From assembly GCF_024713945.1 (NCBI RefSeq), contig NC_134678.1, positions 1,550,001 to 1,614,000 on the forward strand: a stretch of 64,000 bases of DNA, written 5' to 3'. The notes beneath the pieces are model-generated. The model saw only the letters and a program-made list of their open reading frames with translations. It did no database searches and had not been told where the DNA came from. Made by a program: the position numbers and the translations under genes. This stretch comes from Dermatophagoides farinae. Lineage: Eukaryota > Arthropoda > Arachnida > Sarcoptiformes > Pyroglyphidae. Below are positions 1 to 11,737 of the stretch, one piece after another. Position 1 is the stretch's first letter. Each line of letters opens with the position of its first letter.

Positions 1-54
1 TTACATCACAAACATTATAATTGATGATGATGATGATGAAAAAATAGAGCTTAC

Positions 55-491
55 CATCGATTTCCAGTGGAACATTTGTTTCTGCAATTTTCCATCCATA
101 AATCATATTATAAAATGGATAAAGAAATACCTGAATGTTGAGCTGATAGTTTCCTGTTTTCGTAAAATTCCATCGCCAATCAATATTAGTGGAAAAAATG
201 AATATTTCATCGTGAATATTTAATTCAGGTATATTAAAAATATATTTGAAATGATATGAAAGTGGAAAATTTCTTGATTTCAGATGTATATTGTAACTTG
301 AATCAACATTAATCAATGTTTTATTATCACCATTAACGAATATCTCATCTAAAATTTTAATTGATCATAATCGTTATTGATTGATTCAAATGAATTATAA
401 ACAAATGAAACTTACCTGCATTAGCAGATTTGAAATATATGACCGATATAAAAATTAACAATAACAAACGATTAGAAAATATCATCATCAT
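55..491 (-). CDS. N-terminal part of a secreted or type I membrane protein (partial)
   Basis: Two exons are readable on the minus strand, 491-416 and 348-55, joined by a GT-AG intron with the frame kept. The second exon ends in a GT donor at 54-53, so the gene continues beyond the left edge. Translation starts with three Met codons and a signal peptide (MMMIFSNRLLLLIFISVIYF, then KSANA). About 98 residues of an extracellular-looking beta-rich stretch follow, with an N-glycosylation-type site in WNFTKTG and the segment GWKIAETNVPLEIDG at its end. The gene is divergent from the ubiquitin ligase at 815. I do not recognise the family. The layout could fit a PKD/Ig-like surface protein, but nothing here proves it. 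The exon structure is well supported; the function is unknown. Confidence 0.6.
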
Positions 492-814
492 GAGGACTTT
501 ATAATCTTTTATTTATAAATGAAAAGTGACAAACAAAATTTATGGGAAAAAAAAATACAAAAAATCATCACTGTCAAATCCTGTGATCATAAACACAACA
601 AGACGAGAACCATATGTCCTGATCGTTGATTGTTTTTTGTCATTTAATGAGAAAAAAAAACAATAAAAGATGATGATTAACGCCATCTATGTTGAACAAT
701 GGTAACGGATTCGATGAATGATTGTAAATCAAGCCAACACAAACACAAATTGACGAAAAATCGAAATCACCACGGCTGGTATTTTTTTTTTTGTATATTT
801 TAAACTTTGAAAAC
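492..814. promoter_or_regulatory. Intergenic region between divergent genes
   Basis: This stretch separates the start codons of the minus-strand secreted protein and the plus-strand RBR ligase, so both promoters probably lie here. It holds A-rich and T-rich tracts and the 11-mer ACGCCATCTAT at 680-690, which recurs exactly at 7753-7763. No TATA box was assigned. The promoter role is inferred from gene arrangement only. Confidence 0.4.
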
Positions 815-2514
815 ATGATGCATAACGATGATAATGATGATGAATATCATTATGATGATACTGATGATTGGAATTATGATAATTATGAAGATTTTGGTGA
901 ACAAATCGATGATAATGATGATAGACCTACGAAAGATTTAGAACATTTTGATTATCGTTGTATTAGTTTTTCTGAAGCAAAAAATATTTTAAATGATATA
1001 ATTCATAGTATAACTAATCGTATAAAGGTATGTTGTTTATATAATTATCGCTAAAGTGGAAGCCATTTTTTTTAATTGTTTTATTTGTTTGGCTTTTTAT
1101 TTCTATTTTTATTATTATTGCATATAATATAGCTCAATCATTCATTGGCTAAAATGCTATTGATACAATGTAAATGGGATGCAAATGAAGTTTTAAACAA
1201 ATATTTCGCATGTGATAATGAATATTTTGAATGTAAAGGTGTAAAACCTTTTCATAAAAGCTGGGAAGATTCAATAGCACAAGCATGGCAATATGAATGC
1301 TCTTGTTCGCCTACAGCCATACAATCAGAACAGAATCAACAAGCATCATCATTATCATTGTTAATGATTTGTTGTGATGTATGTTTAGATAGAGATTTTA
1401 AAGATCACTTCTTATCATTGATTTGTGGCCATTCATTTTGTCATGATTGTTGGTTCAATTATTGCCGTGTCAATGTTCAAAATGGTCAATCAACTGGTAT
1501 TCGTTGTATGAACTCTGATTGTCAACTATTTTTGCCTGAAGATTTTGTTCATTTTATTTTTAAAAAAACCATACTATTACGCGAAAAATATGATTTACTT
1601 TCATTTCGTGAATCAGTTGATTCTTATATTCGTATGAGACTTTGTATAAATTCCGAATGTCAAACAGTTATAGCCGCACAAGAACAACCAGCATCTAAAC
1701 GTGTTACCTGTACAAATTGTAATAATTCATTCTGTTTTCAATGTGGTAATGATTATCATGCTCCAACTGATTGTAAAACCATTTTACTTTGGTATCGTAA
1801 ATGTGCCGATGATTCTGAAACAGCTCATTATATTAGTGCACATACTAAGCTTTGTCCAAATTGTAGTTCTTGTATTGAAAAAAATGGTGGCTGTAATCAT
1901 ATGAGCTGCTATTCTTGTAAACATGAATTTTGTTGGATTTGTCTAGGTTTGTGTATTGGATTTTTTTTTGGCTGATGATTTATTGAATAATAATTATTTT
2001 CATTCTATTATATCCATTAGGCACTTGGGATATACATGGACCACAATATTTTAAATGTAGTAAATATAAAGAAAATCTTGATATAAAAAATGAATCAGAA
2101 AGAGCTAGAGAAGCATTGAAAAAATATCTATTCTACTATGAACGTTGGGATAATCATATGAAAAGCTTAAAATTAGAGGACGAAAATCGACAACGAATAC
2201 AAGCAAAAATTGATGATGAACTTAATCGTAACAATGGTACATGGATCGATTGGCAATATCTATTACGTGGTGCCAAAATTCTTTCAAAATGTCGTTATAC
2301 ATTACAATATACATATCCATACGCATATTATATGGAATGTCGTCCACAAAAAGAACTGTTCGAATTTCAACAGGCAGCATTGGAAAATGAGATTGAAAAT
2401 TTAGCATGGAAAATTGAAAACGCTGAAACAACTGATCGTGGTGCACTTGAAAATCAAATGACAATCGTTGAAAAAAGACGAACTACATTGTTGTATAATT
2501 TTTTCCAATACTGA
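815..2514 (+). CDS. ARIH1: Ariadne-type RBR E3 ubiquitin ligase
   Basis: Three exons, 815-1027, 1133-1946 and 2021-2514, splice in frame to about 506 residues. The N-terminus is very acidic (Asp/Tyr-rich), as in ARIH1. RING1 starts at [10 protein letters not shown] and continues through [10 protein letters not shown]; the IBR has [17 protein letters not shown]2 (Rcat) has [17 protein letters not shown], whose Cys in GGCNHM is the expected ubiquitin-thioester residue. The C-terminal helical Ariadne domain follows ([18 protein letters not shown], later [14 protein letters not shown]). RBR ligases of this kind receive ubiquitin from UbcH7-type E2s and act with neddylated cullin-RING ligases. The protein stops soon after [12 protein letters not shown], so the usual last residues (GYEKDLW-like in human ARIH1) are missing. 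The start was chosen at the first ATG; upstream in-frame codons lack ATG. Confidence 0.9.
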
Positions 2515-2634
2515 TACTTGTTTTTTTCTCTCAAATGATCAACGATTTCTTTTTTTTTTTTTTTTTTGATTGACATATGAGTTTATGAATACATTATATG
2601 AGTTTTTCATTATTATAAAATTATACAAATAAAA

Positions 2635-3648
2635 TCAGATATATAATTCAAAATCGATTCTTTTCGAACTATAGAATCGAGCATCAGTTGATTCGATACG
2701 ACGTACAAAAACACCTTGATCAAAGTAACCTTGATTAGTCCAATTTAACATATCTTCACTGGAATATGGTCCATATATTTGTGCATTATCTTTATCTTCC
2801 CATCTATATTCCCATTTAGTTTTCGTTTCATCCATTGATATTACCGTTTTAGAAGTAGATTGTTTTTTATCATCAAAATCATCGCTAAACATATCATCAT
2901 TATTATCAGATGATTGTTTTCGTATCGATTCTACATCATTGATTTTATTCAATTGTAGCTTAAATTGTTCAAATGTTCGTTCATAAATGTCCATATCACC
3001 TGTTTGAAGAATTTGATCGGCAATCGAAATCAATTTCATCATTTTTTCTTTGGTTTCATTTTTGTCTGACGACTGTTGATTGGTGGTCGCTTCATTTGAA
3101 TGGATTTTTCGTTTCTGACCTTTACGTTCAGGATTACATAGTTTACCGTAACGTTGTATAGCTTTTCGAATTGATTCTCCTGGTTGAACTAATAATATGA
3201 TTTGTTCATAAAATTCTTTGATACTGGCTTGGCTGATAGTTGTTTCTTCATTGTCATCACTGGATGAATCTTGATCAGCATTTATTTCATCTTTTTTTAT
3301 CGTTTCTGTCTTTGTTGGTTTTATTACATTCCAATTGATATTATCAAGCCAATTATCACGAATGTCATTTTCTTTCTTGAAAATATATGTACCTTCTTTA
3401 TCGAAATGACCAGTCTCTAGTTCTTCGTCCATATTGAATGGTGTAATCTTGATATCGCCATCGAATTCTATTGTTGTTCTTTCCGTGCCTTCAATGGCAT
3501 CATCATCCAAAATATTATATTTTTCTGCACCAATTTCATCATCTTCTTCATCACTGTCTAATGTATGTTTGAATTTTTTACCAAACGCATTATGTTTTTC
3601 ATCAACATTTTCATCACCATTGTCGGAAATTTGATTATTTTCATTCAT
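2635..3648 (-). CDS. CD2BP2: CD2BP2/Snu40-like GYF-domain splicing factor
   Basis: A single-exon frame of 337 residues. Most of it is charged and low in complexity, with short conserved blocks typical of CD2BP2: KKFKHTLDSDEE near the start, ITPFNMDEELETGHFDKEG about residues 70-90, then NWLDNINWNVI. The GYF domain forms the last 60 residues, with W-E-Y, the GPYSSEDMLNW core and NQGYF. CD2BP2 (U5-52K, yeast Lin1/Snu40) binds proline-rich partners such as U5-15K and is part of the U5 and tri-snRNP assembly pathway in the nucleus. It is divergent from DHX37 across a 197-bp gap. Length and domain position match the family. Confidence 0.9.
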   Translation of the reverse strand: MNENNQISDNGDENVDEKHNAFGKKFKHTLDSDEEDDEIGAEKYNILDDDAIEGTERTTIEFDGDIKITPFNMDEELETGHFDKEGTYIFKKENDIRDNWLDNINWNVIKPTKTETIKKDEINADQDSSSDDNEETTISQASIKEFYEQIILLVQPGESIRKAIQRYGKLCNPERKGQKRKIHSNEATTNQQSSDKNETKEKMMKLISIADQILQTGDMDIYERTFEQFKLQLNKINDVESIRKQSSDNNDDMFSDDFDDKKQSTSKTVISMDETKTKWEYRWEDKDNAQIYGPYSSEDMLNWTNQGYFDQGVFVRRIESTDARFYSSKRIDFELYI

Positions 3649-3845
3649 TTTTTTTTTTTGAATTAATTTTATTTTTGATGAAATTCCGAGAAATGATTGA
3701 ATGCTTATGTCGTTTCAATTAGGTGAAAATAGTCGAACTAAAGAATCACGCTTTATGTGTTCTTGCGTGCATGCATGTAAAAAATTCCAAACATTCTGTA
3801 AAATTCATTTTGTGAATAAATTTTATATAACCAGGTTTCAGAATA
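3649..3845. promoter_or_regulatory. Probable shared promoter of CD2BP2 and DHX37
   Basis: Only 197 bp separate the divergent start codons of the CD2BP2 and DHX37 genes, so both transcripts must start in or very near this stretch. It opens with a T-rich tract beside the CD2BP2 start. No recognised binding motif was found by eye. Confidence 0.45.
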
Positions 3846-6800
3846 ATGATAAAACAACAAAAAATTCAAATCGAATTCGAAGTGGATGAAAGTAAATATG
3901 ATGAATTTAATCCATTGATATTATCGGATAAAAGTGATGCAGCGAAAAAAGAGAAAAATATTCGAGCAAAAAATGAAGAGATCAAGAAACAATTATTGTC
4001 AAAAAAGAAGAAAAAAAAATTGGAAAAAATATTGGAAAGAAAAAATCGTAAATTAAATGTAAGTAGATTATTTGTAAATTTTTAATTTATTTTAATCTAG
4101 ATATATATCAACATCATTGTAGCGGACAAATTTAATAAACGATTTACAACAATATCAAATCGATGAAAATGAATATAATAGTATGCCATCCACAAGTATT
4201 GTTCAAACGGTTGGAAAAAGAAAAATTAATGATCTGCTTCGATTATATAGTTCTATCAATAAAAATGATGATAAAGACGAATTGAATGAACGAAATGATG
4301 ATTCATCTCGTAAAAGATTCAAAATCCGAAAAATTAAATTTAAAAATAATGAAAAAAATTTCAATCGTAAAGATCCACATATCATTGGATTTGATGATAA
4401 TTTTAATACTGATGACGATGATGATGATGATGAACAAGAAAGTTCATCGGACGATGAAGAAAATTGTGATGAAAAAATCGAAACTAAAAATATTAATTCT
4501 GGTTTTGATCAAAAGTTTGAAGAAAAAAATGAAACTGAAAGCAAATCCAACGAAGTCATAGAATCTTCCGAGGGTGAACATCAAAATACAAAGACCTCTA
4601 AACAAAATCAATCAAAAATCGAAGATGATAAAGAAGTAAAAGATAAAAAGAAAAGCATATTTGTCAATGTTGATCGACCAGAAGAGATACAGCAAGCTCG
4701 TCAACGATTGCCAATATTGGCGGAAGAGCATAACATAATGGATGCAATTATGCATAATCAAGTGGTGATAATTTGTGGTGAAACTGGTTCGGGTAAAACA
4801 ACACAAGTTCCACAATTTCTTTATGAAGCTGGTTATGCGACCAATGGAAAATTGATTGGTATCACTGAACCACGGCGAGTAGCTGCCATTTCAATGTCTA
4901 AACGAGTTGCCTATGAGCTTAATATGACCGAAAAGGAAGTTTCCTATCAGATTCGTTTCGAAGGAAATGTTAGTGATAAAACGAGAATAAAATTCATGAC
5001 TGACGGTATATTGATGAAAGAAATCGAACGAGATTTATATTTGAATAAATATTCTGCATTGATCATCGATGAAGCACATGAACGAAGTCTTTATTCCGAT
5101 ATTTTGATTGGCTTTCTTTCTCGTATCGTTCAAGTTCGCCATAGAAATGGTGATCCATTAAAGTTGATTATTATGTCGGCCACGTTACGTGTGGAAGATT
5201 TCACTGAAAATAAACATCTATTCAAGATTCCACCTCCAGTTATAAAAATTGATTCTCGCCAATATCCAGTCACTATACATTTTAGTAAATATACAAATCC
5301 AAATTATATGCAGGAAGCATTCAAAAAAATTTGTAAAATTCATTCAGTTTCACCACCGGGTGGTATTCTTGTATTCGTCACTGGCCGTACAGAAGTTTTA
5401 TCTCTTGTTCTTATGTTGAAAGCAAAATTTCCTGTCACTCATCAAATTGATCAAAAATATTCCAATCCGAATAACAAGACAAAAGCTGCCAAAGAAACCG
5501 TGCCGAATAATGAACAAGTAATTGAAAAATCTACCGATGATGAAAATTCAAAAAATATCTTGAATTCTAAATCAAGAATTAATCTAGACGTTTATTCTAT
5601 TGATCCAGTCGAAACTAGTGAAAAAATTATCGATGGTCTTGATTTATGTGATAACGATTCAAATGATGATGATGATGGAAATGCAAGTAATGATGATGAT
5701 GATGATGAAGATAATGAATACACAGAAGATCTGGGTTTTTTAACAACAACAGAACCATTATATTGTTTGCCATTATATTCTATGCTGCCCAGTAAGAAAC
5801 AAGCTTTGGTATTCCAGCCACCACCAGTTGGATGTCGTCTCTGTGTTATTGCAACGAATATAGCCGAAACATCATTAACGATACCGAATATTAGATATGT
5901 GATTGATACAGGAAAAGTAAAAAATATTGTCTATGATCGTATGACCAGTGTATCGACATTTCTTATAGATTGGACATCTAAAGCATCAGCTGATCAACGT
6001 TCTGGACGAGCTGGTCGAACTTCTGCTGGCCATTGTTATCGTCTCTATTCATCGGCCATATTCAATGATCAATTCAAACAGTATTCTGAACCAGAAATTC
6101 TAAAGAAACCAATCGATGATTTATTATTGCAGATGAAAGCCATCGGTTTTGAAAATGTAACCAATTTTCCATTTCCTACTAAACCTAATCTGGAAGCATT
6201 GATTGTAGCGGAAAAGCTTTTGAATCAATTGGATGCTCTTGAAACGAAAACATTGACTGGAAAGAAAAATAAACAGATTGAACGCTCAAAAATAACCTGG
6301 TTCGGACGATTGATGTCATACTTTCCGGTTTCACCTCGATATAGCCGAATATTATTATTATCAACACAAGCGAATCTTGTTCCATTGGTGGTCACATTGA
6401 TTTCTCTGTTAACTGTACAAGAATTTTTCCCAACTGATGTGTCGAAAGCGATCAAACAACGACGTGAAAGCTGGTTCTTTTCACATCCATTCTGTCAAAT
6501 ATTGGGCGATCTTTGGACATTGTTAAGTGCGTTTGGCTCAGCTCATTATCATGGATTTAGTGAAAAATTCTGCGTTTCACATGGTCTTCGTTATAATGCC
6601 ATACGTGAAGCAGATAAACTCCGTTTACAACTATTGAATCAACTTCGATCGATAATGAAAAATCAAACACTTTCATCGGAATTATCCGTACCGAATGAAA
6701 TCCAGGTCAAGATGTTAAGTAAACTATATCTATCAGGATTTAGTGATCATATTGCTAAACGCATACCTTTCACTACTGTTACTGTACAAGATGATAATGG

Positions 6801-7511
6801 TGAAGTTCGTAAAGTTCAAAAATCCATCAGAAATTGTTATCAATCAATCGAAGTTGAACACAATGTATTCATCTCTCCACATTCGGTCATGTTCAATCAG
6901 ACATATGATTATGTTGTCTATCAAGAGATATTTGAATCATCAGATGCCGGTAAGATGTACATGAGAAATATTGTACCCATTCAAATGGAATGGCTCGCCA
7001 TCTATGGCGCTAAACATTGTACATTTTCGAATCCATTGGAAGATCCACCACCAAGATATGATCCAGATGATGATTGTATTAAATGTCATCGCCGATCAAC
7101 ATTCGGTCCACATGGTTGGGAATTGCCAGCCATTGAAGTAGATTATCCCGATGGTCTGGACAAGTATTGTCATTTTGCTCATTTTCTATTTGATGGTTTA
7201 GTATTTCCTTCATTGAAAGCAAATTTATCATACATTTCTTCACCACCAATTTTATTCGTGAAATCATGGGCAATGGTACAACCAAAAGTGGACAATGTAA
7301 TTAAATGTTTGATAAATAATCGAATCGATTGTAAACATGCCTTATTGAACAAATGGAAAATCAATCCTAAATGTAAGTTTCGAAATCAAAAAAATGACAT
7401 TATTTAGTAGTTACTTTATTTTTTTTTATTTTAGTTTTACTAAAAGAATATTTGGAATGGATTAATGATGGCCATAAAGTTGATGTTCGTAAATGTTGGC
7501 CGCCCTGTTAA
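3846..7511 (+). CDS. DHX37: DEAH-box RNA helicase DHX37/Dhr1
   Basis: Exons 3846-4058, 4123-7372 and 7435-7511 splice in frame to about 1179 residues. A basic Lys-rich N-terminus (KKKKKKLEKILERKNRKLN) and acidic repeats precede the helicase core. Motif I is GETGSGKTTQVPQF, motif II is DEAH in IIDEAHERSLYSD, motif III is SAT, and motif VI is QRSGRAGRTSAG. The ratchet/OB region and a C-terminal domain with WELPAIEVDYPDG follow, and the last exon ends in DVRKCWPPC, matching the Ala/Trp-Pro-Pro end of human DHX37. The yeast homologue Dhr1 separates U3 snoRNA from pre-18S rRNA in the nucleolus. An acidic Asp/Asn-rich insert between the two RecA lobes (near 5620-5730) is low in complexity, as in other DHX37 proteins. 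Confidence 0.95.
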
Positions 7512-8167
7512 TGGACAAACGAACAATTTATATATACCTCAAGGCTTTAAAAATGTATGTATTCATCTGATGAAAAGTGCTTGTTTGTTGTTTTAAAAAC
7601 ATTGTAATATTATTTTTTTGAAGGATGAAAAATTTTGCAATTCAATTTTATTTTACACACACACACACACACAAACACATCTGAGAAATACATGCATGTT
7701 TCAAAATCAAAATTCAAATTCGAAAATAAAGAAAAACTTGTTTTTCTTTAGTACGCCATCTATTGTATGTGTTTACATCATCATCGGTGATTAATATCGA
7801 TGACGATGATGATGTCATCAAACTTTGATTTTTTCCTTGTTTTTTCAATATTATTTTACTGATATATTGATATAATGCAAACGTTCGATGTGGTCATATT
7901 TTTTTTTTGTTGTAACTCTTTAATTTATTAATATTATAAATGATACAAGCAATGTATTCACTTTGTTTGCTTACGTCAATACATTTCCTTGTACATTTAT
8001 GATAAAAGAATATAAACTTGTGGTTGTATTGTTGTTGTTTTTGTTTTAAACTGTGTGTTAATCTTCTTCGTATATCGATTTCTATATACTTTTCTTCGAT
8101 TAGTAGCTATATTGCAGCAATTGTAATCGTTATCAATATTAAAAACAAAAAACGAAAAAAAAAAATT
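7512..8167. other. Intergenic gap between DHX37 and ABHD12
   Basis: No coding segment was found. The stretch holds a short (CA)n run near 7656-7672, the 11-mer ACGCCATCTAT at 7753-7763 (also found at 680-690), and the presumed 5' region of ABHD12. The open frame that extends upstream of 8168 has no ATG and was not included in the gene. Confidence 0.5.
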
Positions 8168-9349
8168 ATGGATTCACATATTCGAAAGCGCGTTTCTTCT
8201 TCGGCTACAATGACGACGAAGATAAAAAATGACGATAATATGAAAAAAGATGCGTCGTCGCCACCGAAAAAAACCAAATCATTCCATAGGCAATCGATTA
8301 ATAAAACAGTTTGTCGTCAAAACGACGAAAATAAATTCATCATGATGATCCGACGAAATTTATGTTCAATTATATTATCATTGATAATTCTAATATTATT
8401 TATTGTTTTTGTTATTATTCCAATCATTGTTCGTAATTCATTCACATTTCAACATTTGGGTGTATTTTTGAATATTGTCAATTTTCATTATTTCTATGAT
8501 CTTTCGGATACGGAACAATTTGGTTTACGTTGTGCACGATCATTTAGAATTGAAACTAATGATGAAAAAATTAGCCTTGGTGCCTGGCATATATTTCCCG
8601 GTGATGAACATGAAGAATGTAAAAGAGCTGCACATGATTTCAATGATGATCGAATAATTTTTCTTTATCTACATGGTAATATGGCAAGTCGAGCCTTTTA
8701 TCATCGTCGTGAACTCTACAATGTACTCAGTGAAAAATTAAATGCTCATGTTATTGCTTTTGATTATCGTGGATTCGCTGATTCAACTAATGTAATGCCT
8801 AGTACATTTGGCCTTACAAATGATACTCGAAATGTTTATGAATGGATATTGAAAAATAATGTCACATCCAATAGAATCATTATTTGGGGACATTCATTAG
8901 GAACTGCTGTTGCCACTAGATTTCTGAATGAATGTCCAGATGAAATCTATCCATTTGCAGCGGTAATTGAAGCAGGTTTTACATCAATTGTCGAAGCAAG
9001 TCATCATTATCCATTGATCAAATTATTTTCCTTTTTGCCATATTTTGAATATTGTTTCGTTGAACCACTAGTCAATAATCCTGAACTTAATTTCAATAGT
9101 ACAGCTCAATTATCGGCAATTCGTTGCCCATTATTGATACTTCACGCAGAAGATGATGGTATTGTTTCCTATGATCTTGGAAAAAAATTATATGAACAAG
9201 CTCGACATTTGCAACCGAAAAATGTTGCACAAAGAACTCAATTTATTTCATATCCCGCTCATTTTGATTATGGCCATCAAGATATTTATCTTGATCCAGA
9301 TCTGTATAAAAAAGTGGATAATTTTCTTAAATCTGTCCAACAATCATAG
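8168..9349 (+). CDS. ABHD12: ABHD12-like membrane serine hydrolase
   Basis: A single-exon frame of 393 residues. A basic cytosolic N-terminus leads to one hydrophobic anchor (residues about 60-87, SIILSLIILILFIVFVIIPI), followed by a lumenal alpha/beta hydrolase domain. Visible features are the oxyanion HGN motif in YLHGNMAS, the nucleophile elbow GHSLGTA, the Asp in LHAEDDGIV and the His near HFDYGHQD, which complete a catalytic triad. Human ABHD12 is an endoplasmic-reticulum lysophosphatidylserine lipase, and the single N-terminal anchor and block order match. ABHD12B or a related ABHD is possible. The ATG at 8168 was chosen because the upstream open frame lacks an ATG and reads through a low-complexity tract. 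Confidence 0.88.
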   Translation: MDSHIRKRVSSSATMTTKIKNDDNMKKDASSPPKKTKSFHRQSINKTVCRQNDENKFIMMIRRNLCSIILSLIILILFIVFVIIPIIVRNSFTFQHLGVFLNIVNFHYFYDLSDTEQFGLRCARSFRIETNDEKISLGAWHIFPGDEHEECKRAAHDFNDDRIIFLYLHGNMASRAFYHRRELYNVLSEKLNAHVIAFDYRGFADSTNVMPSTFGLTNDTRNVYEWILKNNVTSNRIIIWGHSLGTAVATRFLNECPDEIYPFAAVIEAGFTSIVEASHHYPLIKLFSFLPYFEYCFVEPLVNNPELNFNSTAQLSAIRCPLLILHAEDDGIVSYDLGKKLYEQARHLQPKNVAQRTQFISYPAHFDYGHQDIYLDPDLYKKVDNFLKSVQQS

Positions 9350-9662
9350 GATATGTTGATTTTAATTATAAAATTTTCTTATCATAAATATCTATTGCAT
9401 AATTTGATATTTTAAAATTATAGTAAAATTTTAAATTTAAAATAAAATTTATTTAAAGCAATCAACCAGAAAAATGTACAACGAAACAATGATCATGATT
9501 TGAATTAACCGAGATATCACTGTATTAAATACCTTGATTCCAATTTCAATCGTCCTATGTGGATAGCTCATTTAAAGCATGTTTTTTTTTGTTTTGACAG
9601 ATTGTTTGATTCGATTTTTTAGGATTTTATTCTATTAATTTGAACATCGAATATTTTACAAA
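9350..9662. other. Intergenic gap between ABHD12 and RPB6
   Basis: A/T-rich sequence of 313 bp with several AATAAA-like polyadenylation signals just after ABHD12 (for example near 9440) and the presumed promoter of the RPB6 gene at its right end. Nothing else was recognised. Confidence 0.4.
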
Positions 9663-10166
9663 ATGTCTGATGACGAATATGATATTGATGAGTAAGTTTT
9701 ATTTGATAACATTTTTTACAAAATGATGATGTTTATTTTATTAATTTGATGTGATAGCCTTGGAGGTGATTTCGATGATGCCGTGGATGCTGATGATATT
9801 GGCGATGAAGCTGTCGATGAAGAGAATGTTGAATTTTTACCCGCCGATCAGATGCAACAGAAACAAAATGTTAAAAAGATAACTACACCGTATATGACTA
9901 AATATGAAAGAGCCAGAGTTCTAGGAACTAGAGCTTTACAGATTGCTATGTGCGCACCAATCATGGTCGAATTGGAAGGCGAAACTGATCCATTACAAAT
10001 AGCGATGAAAGAACTCAAGTAAGAAATTATTTTGTTTTTTTTATAGCATTAAAAATATGTGATTCTTTTTTTTAGGGAACGTAAAATACCATTGATTATT
10101 CGACGATTTTTACCAGATGGTAGCTATGAAGATTGGGGAATCGATGAACTAATCATAAATGATTAA
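9663..10166 (+). CDS. POLR2F: RNA polymerase I/II/III common subunit RPB6 (RPABC2)
   Basis: Exons 9663-9691, 9758-10018 and 10076-10166 splice in frame to 126 residues; human POLR2F has 127. The N-terminal part is acidic and disordered ([13 protein letters not shown] onwards). The conserved core reads [20 protein letters not shown], then [20 protein letters not shown] and [20 protein letters not shown]. This small subunit lies near the clamp in all three nuclear RNA polymerases and helps assembly. The first exon codes for only nine full codons, so a plain open-frame scan misses the true start. Confidence 0.96.
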
Positions 10167-10303
10167 TTTAAACTATATTGTCAATTTTCTGAAATTCCGA
10201 TGTTTTTTTTTATTTTTAATAAATTATTAACCTTATCATAGAAGTAACATTGAGTTGAATTTAATAGATTTGATTATTAGGTTAATACATTCGGTTTGGA
10301 TAT

Positions 10304-11737
10304 CTATTTTCGAGATGATGATGATTGATCTGTCAAAGATTTTATTTTCAACACACGTTGTGCATTTTGTCTTCGAAGATCATTTGTAACAAGCATTGTT
10401 AATAAAACACCGATTGCCAATATGATGGAAAAGCCAATATTTGTCCAAAATGGTCCAATGATATCAATCATTGATCCAAAAAAATAGGTCAATATTATAC
10501 CGAATATTTGTGCCGATGCATTCAATAAACCAGCGGAAGTACCTTCCGGTTCTGGATACGTTACTTCGGCTGCAAATTCGAATCCAATCGGCAAATAACC
10601 GGCCATGAAAAAACCCAAAATGACACTTATCAGATACATCATCATAATTGATTTGATTTTCAAAGCCACAGCAAAAGCTATGAATCCAAACATGGCTGCC
10701 ACATAGGTGATGATGGTGACCAATTTAAATTTTCCGGTATATGCCAAAATGTAACCACAAATAATCGATCCAAACATACCTGATACGATAATCAGTGAGC
10801 CCATAAAACCAGCATCATTCTGGTATTCCAAACCCATTGTTTGTACAACTATTGCACCCAATACAGTACTGACTGCATAACAAACACCAACATTCAATCC
10901 ATAACTGAGAAAAAGTAAGAAAAAATTTCTATTATAAAATAGTCCACTTAGTGTTTCAGAATAAGATTCTTTCTTCGATCCTTTTAGCAATGCTTGAGCT
11001 TTACTTGGTGGAACATCAGGTTTATCTTTGAAGAATAAGTAAATCAATATCAGAATTATTAAGGTGATCAAAGCCACTGGATATGACAGCCACATGAATG
11101 CTTGTTCAATTTGTTTACTATCATCAGCCAAAATTTCACCATCTAGCGCAAATGTCGACAATGAAGAATTTGTAGTAGTATTTAATGGAGCAAGTTCCGG
11201 CATCAACAACGGTGGAATTAAAAATCCCAATGCTACACCAATTTGATTTCCAAAAACACCATAAGCCGTTGCAATGGTTACTTCATCAGCCGAAAACCAA
11301 GTTGCCGATAACATTGGTGGAATATTCAGTATGAACAATTGTGATGAAGCAATTATTGTTTGACCAAGCATGGCTATCCAGAATAGGGAACGATCAATGG
11401 AAAAACATTTGATGATTGAGCCTAAAGCATTGCCTGATGCTCCAACGATAAGCGAAATACGTAAACCATAACGATCTAAAAAATAAGTGGCCGGAATTAT
11501 ACCGATAATATAATTGATCATATATATTGTCGATGTACTATTGACCCAGAATGATGTCGTATGATAATATTCTCTTGTGATGGCTTCAACAATAGCATAG
11601 ATGACCCAATGAAAAGCGTTGGTCATCGATAGAATTACGAATAAAAATAGTAGAAAATATCGAATCTTGAATACTTTATATTTTTTCTTCGAAGATTTCT
11701 CTGAATCCGATAATGAATTCATTTCATCTTTAGCCAT
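10304..11737 (-). CDS. FLVCR-family major facilitator transporter, copy A
   Basis: One exon of 477 residues with about twelve hydrophobic segments. Family blocks near the N-terminus are AFHWVIYAIVEAI, LDRYGLRISLIVGASGNALG and NQIGVALGFLIPPLLMPEL; near the end are GYLPIGFEFAAEVTYPEPEG and SAGLLNASAQIFGI. These match the FLVCR (SLC49) group of choline/ethanolamine and haem-linked transporters; the substrate here cannot be told from sequence. It sits head-to-tail with a second, similar gene at 12192-13853, so the two probably arose by tandem duplication. The open frame extends upstream only through non-ATG codons, so the ATG of MAKDEMNSL was chosen. Unlike copy B, no intron interrupts the SAQ-IFG position. 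Confidence 0.88.
   Translation of the reverse strand: MAKDEMNSLSDSEKSSKKKYKVFKIRYFLLFLFVILSMTNAFHWVIYAIVEAITREYYHTTSFWVNSTSTIYMINYIIGIIPATYFLDRYGLRISLIVGASGNALGSIIKCFSIDRSLFWIAMLGQTIIASSQLFILNIPPMLSATWFSADEVTIATAYGVFGNQIGVALGFLIPPLLMPELAPLNTTTNSSLSTFALDGEILADDSKQIEQAFMWLSYPVALITLIILILIYLFFKDKPDVPPSKAQALLKGSKKESYSETLSGLFYNRNFFLLFLSYGLNVGVCYAVSTVLGAIVVQTMGLEYQNDAGFMGSLIIVSGMFGSIICGYILAYTGKFKLVTIITYVAAMFGFIAFAVALKIKSIMMMYLISVILGFFMAGYLPIGFEFAAEVTYPEPEGTSAGLLNASAQIFGIILTYFFGSMIDIIGPFWTNIGFSIILAIGVLLTMLVTNDLRRQNAQRVLKIKSLTDQSSSSRK

Noticed and set aside
7790-8167. Upstream extension of the ABHD12 frame
   Set aside because: It contains no ATG; the hydrophobic stretch would add a second membrane span not found in the family.
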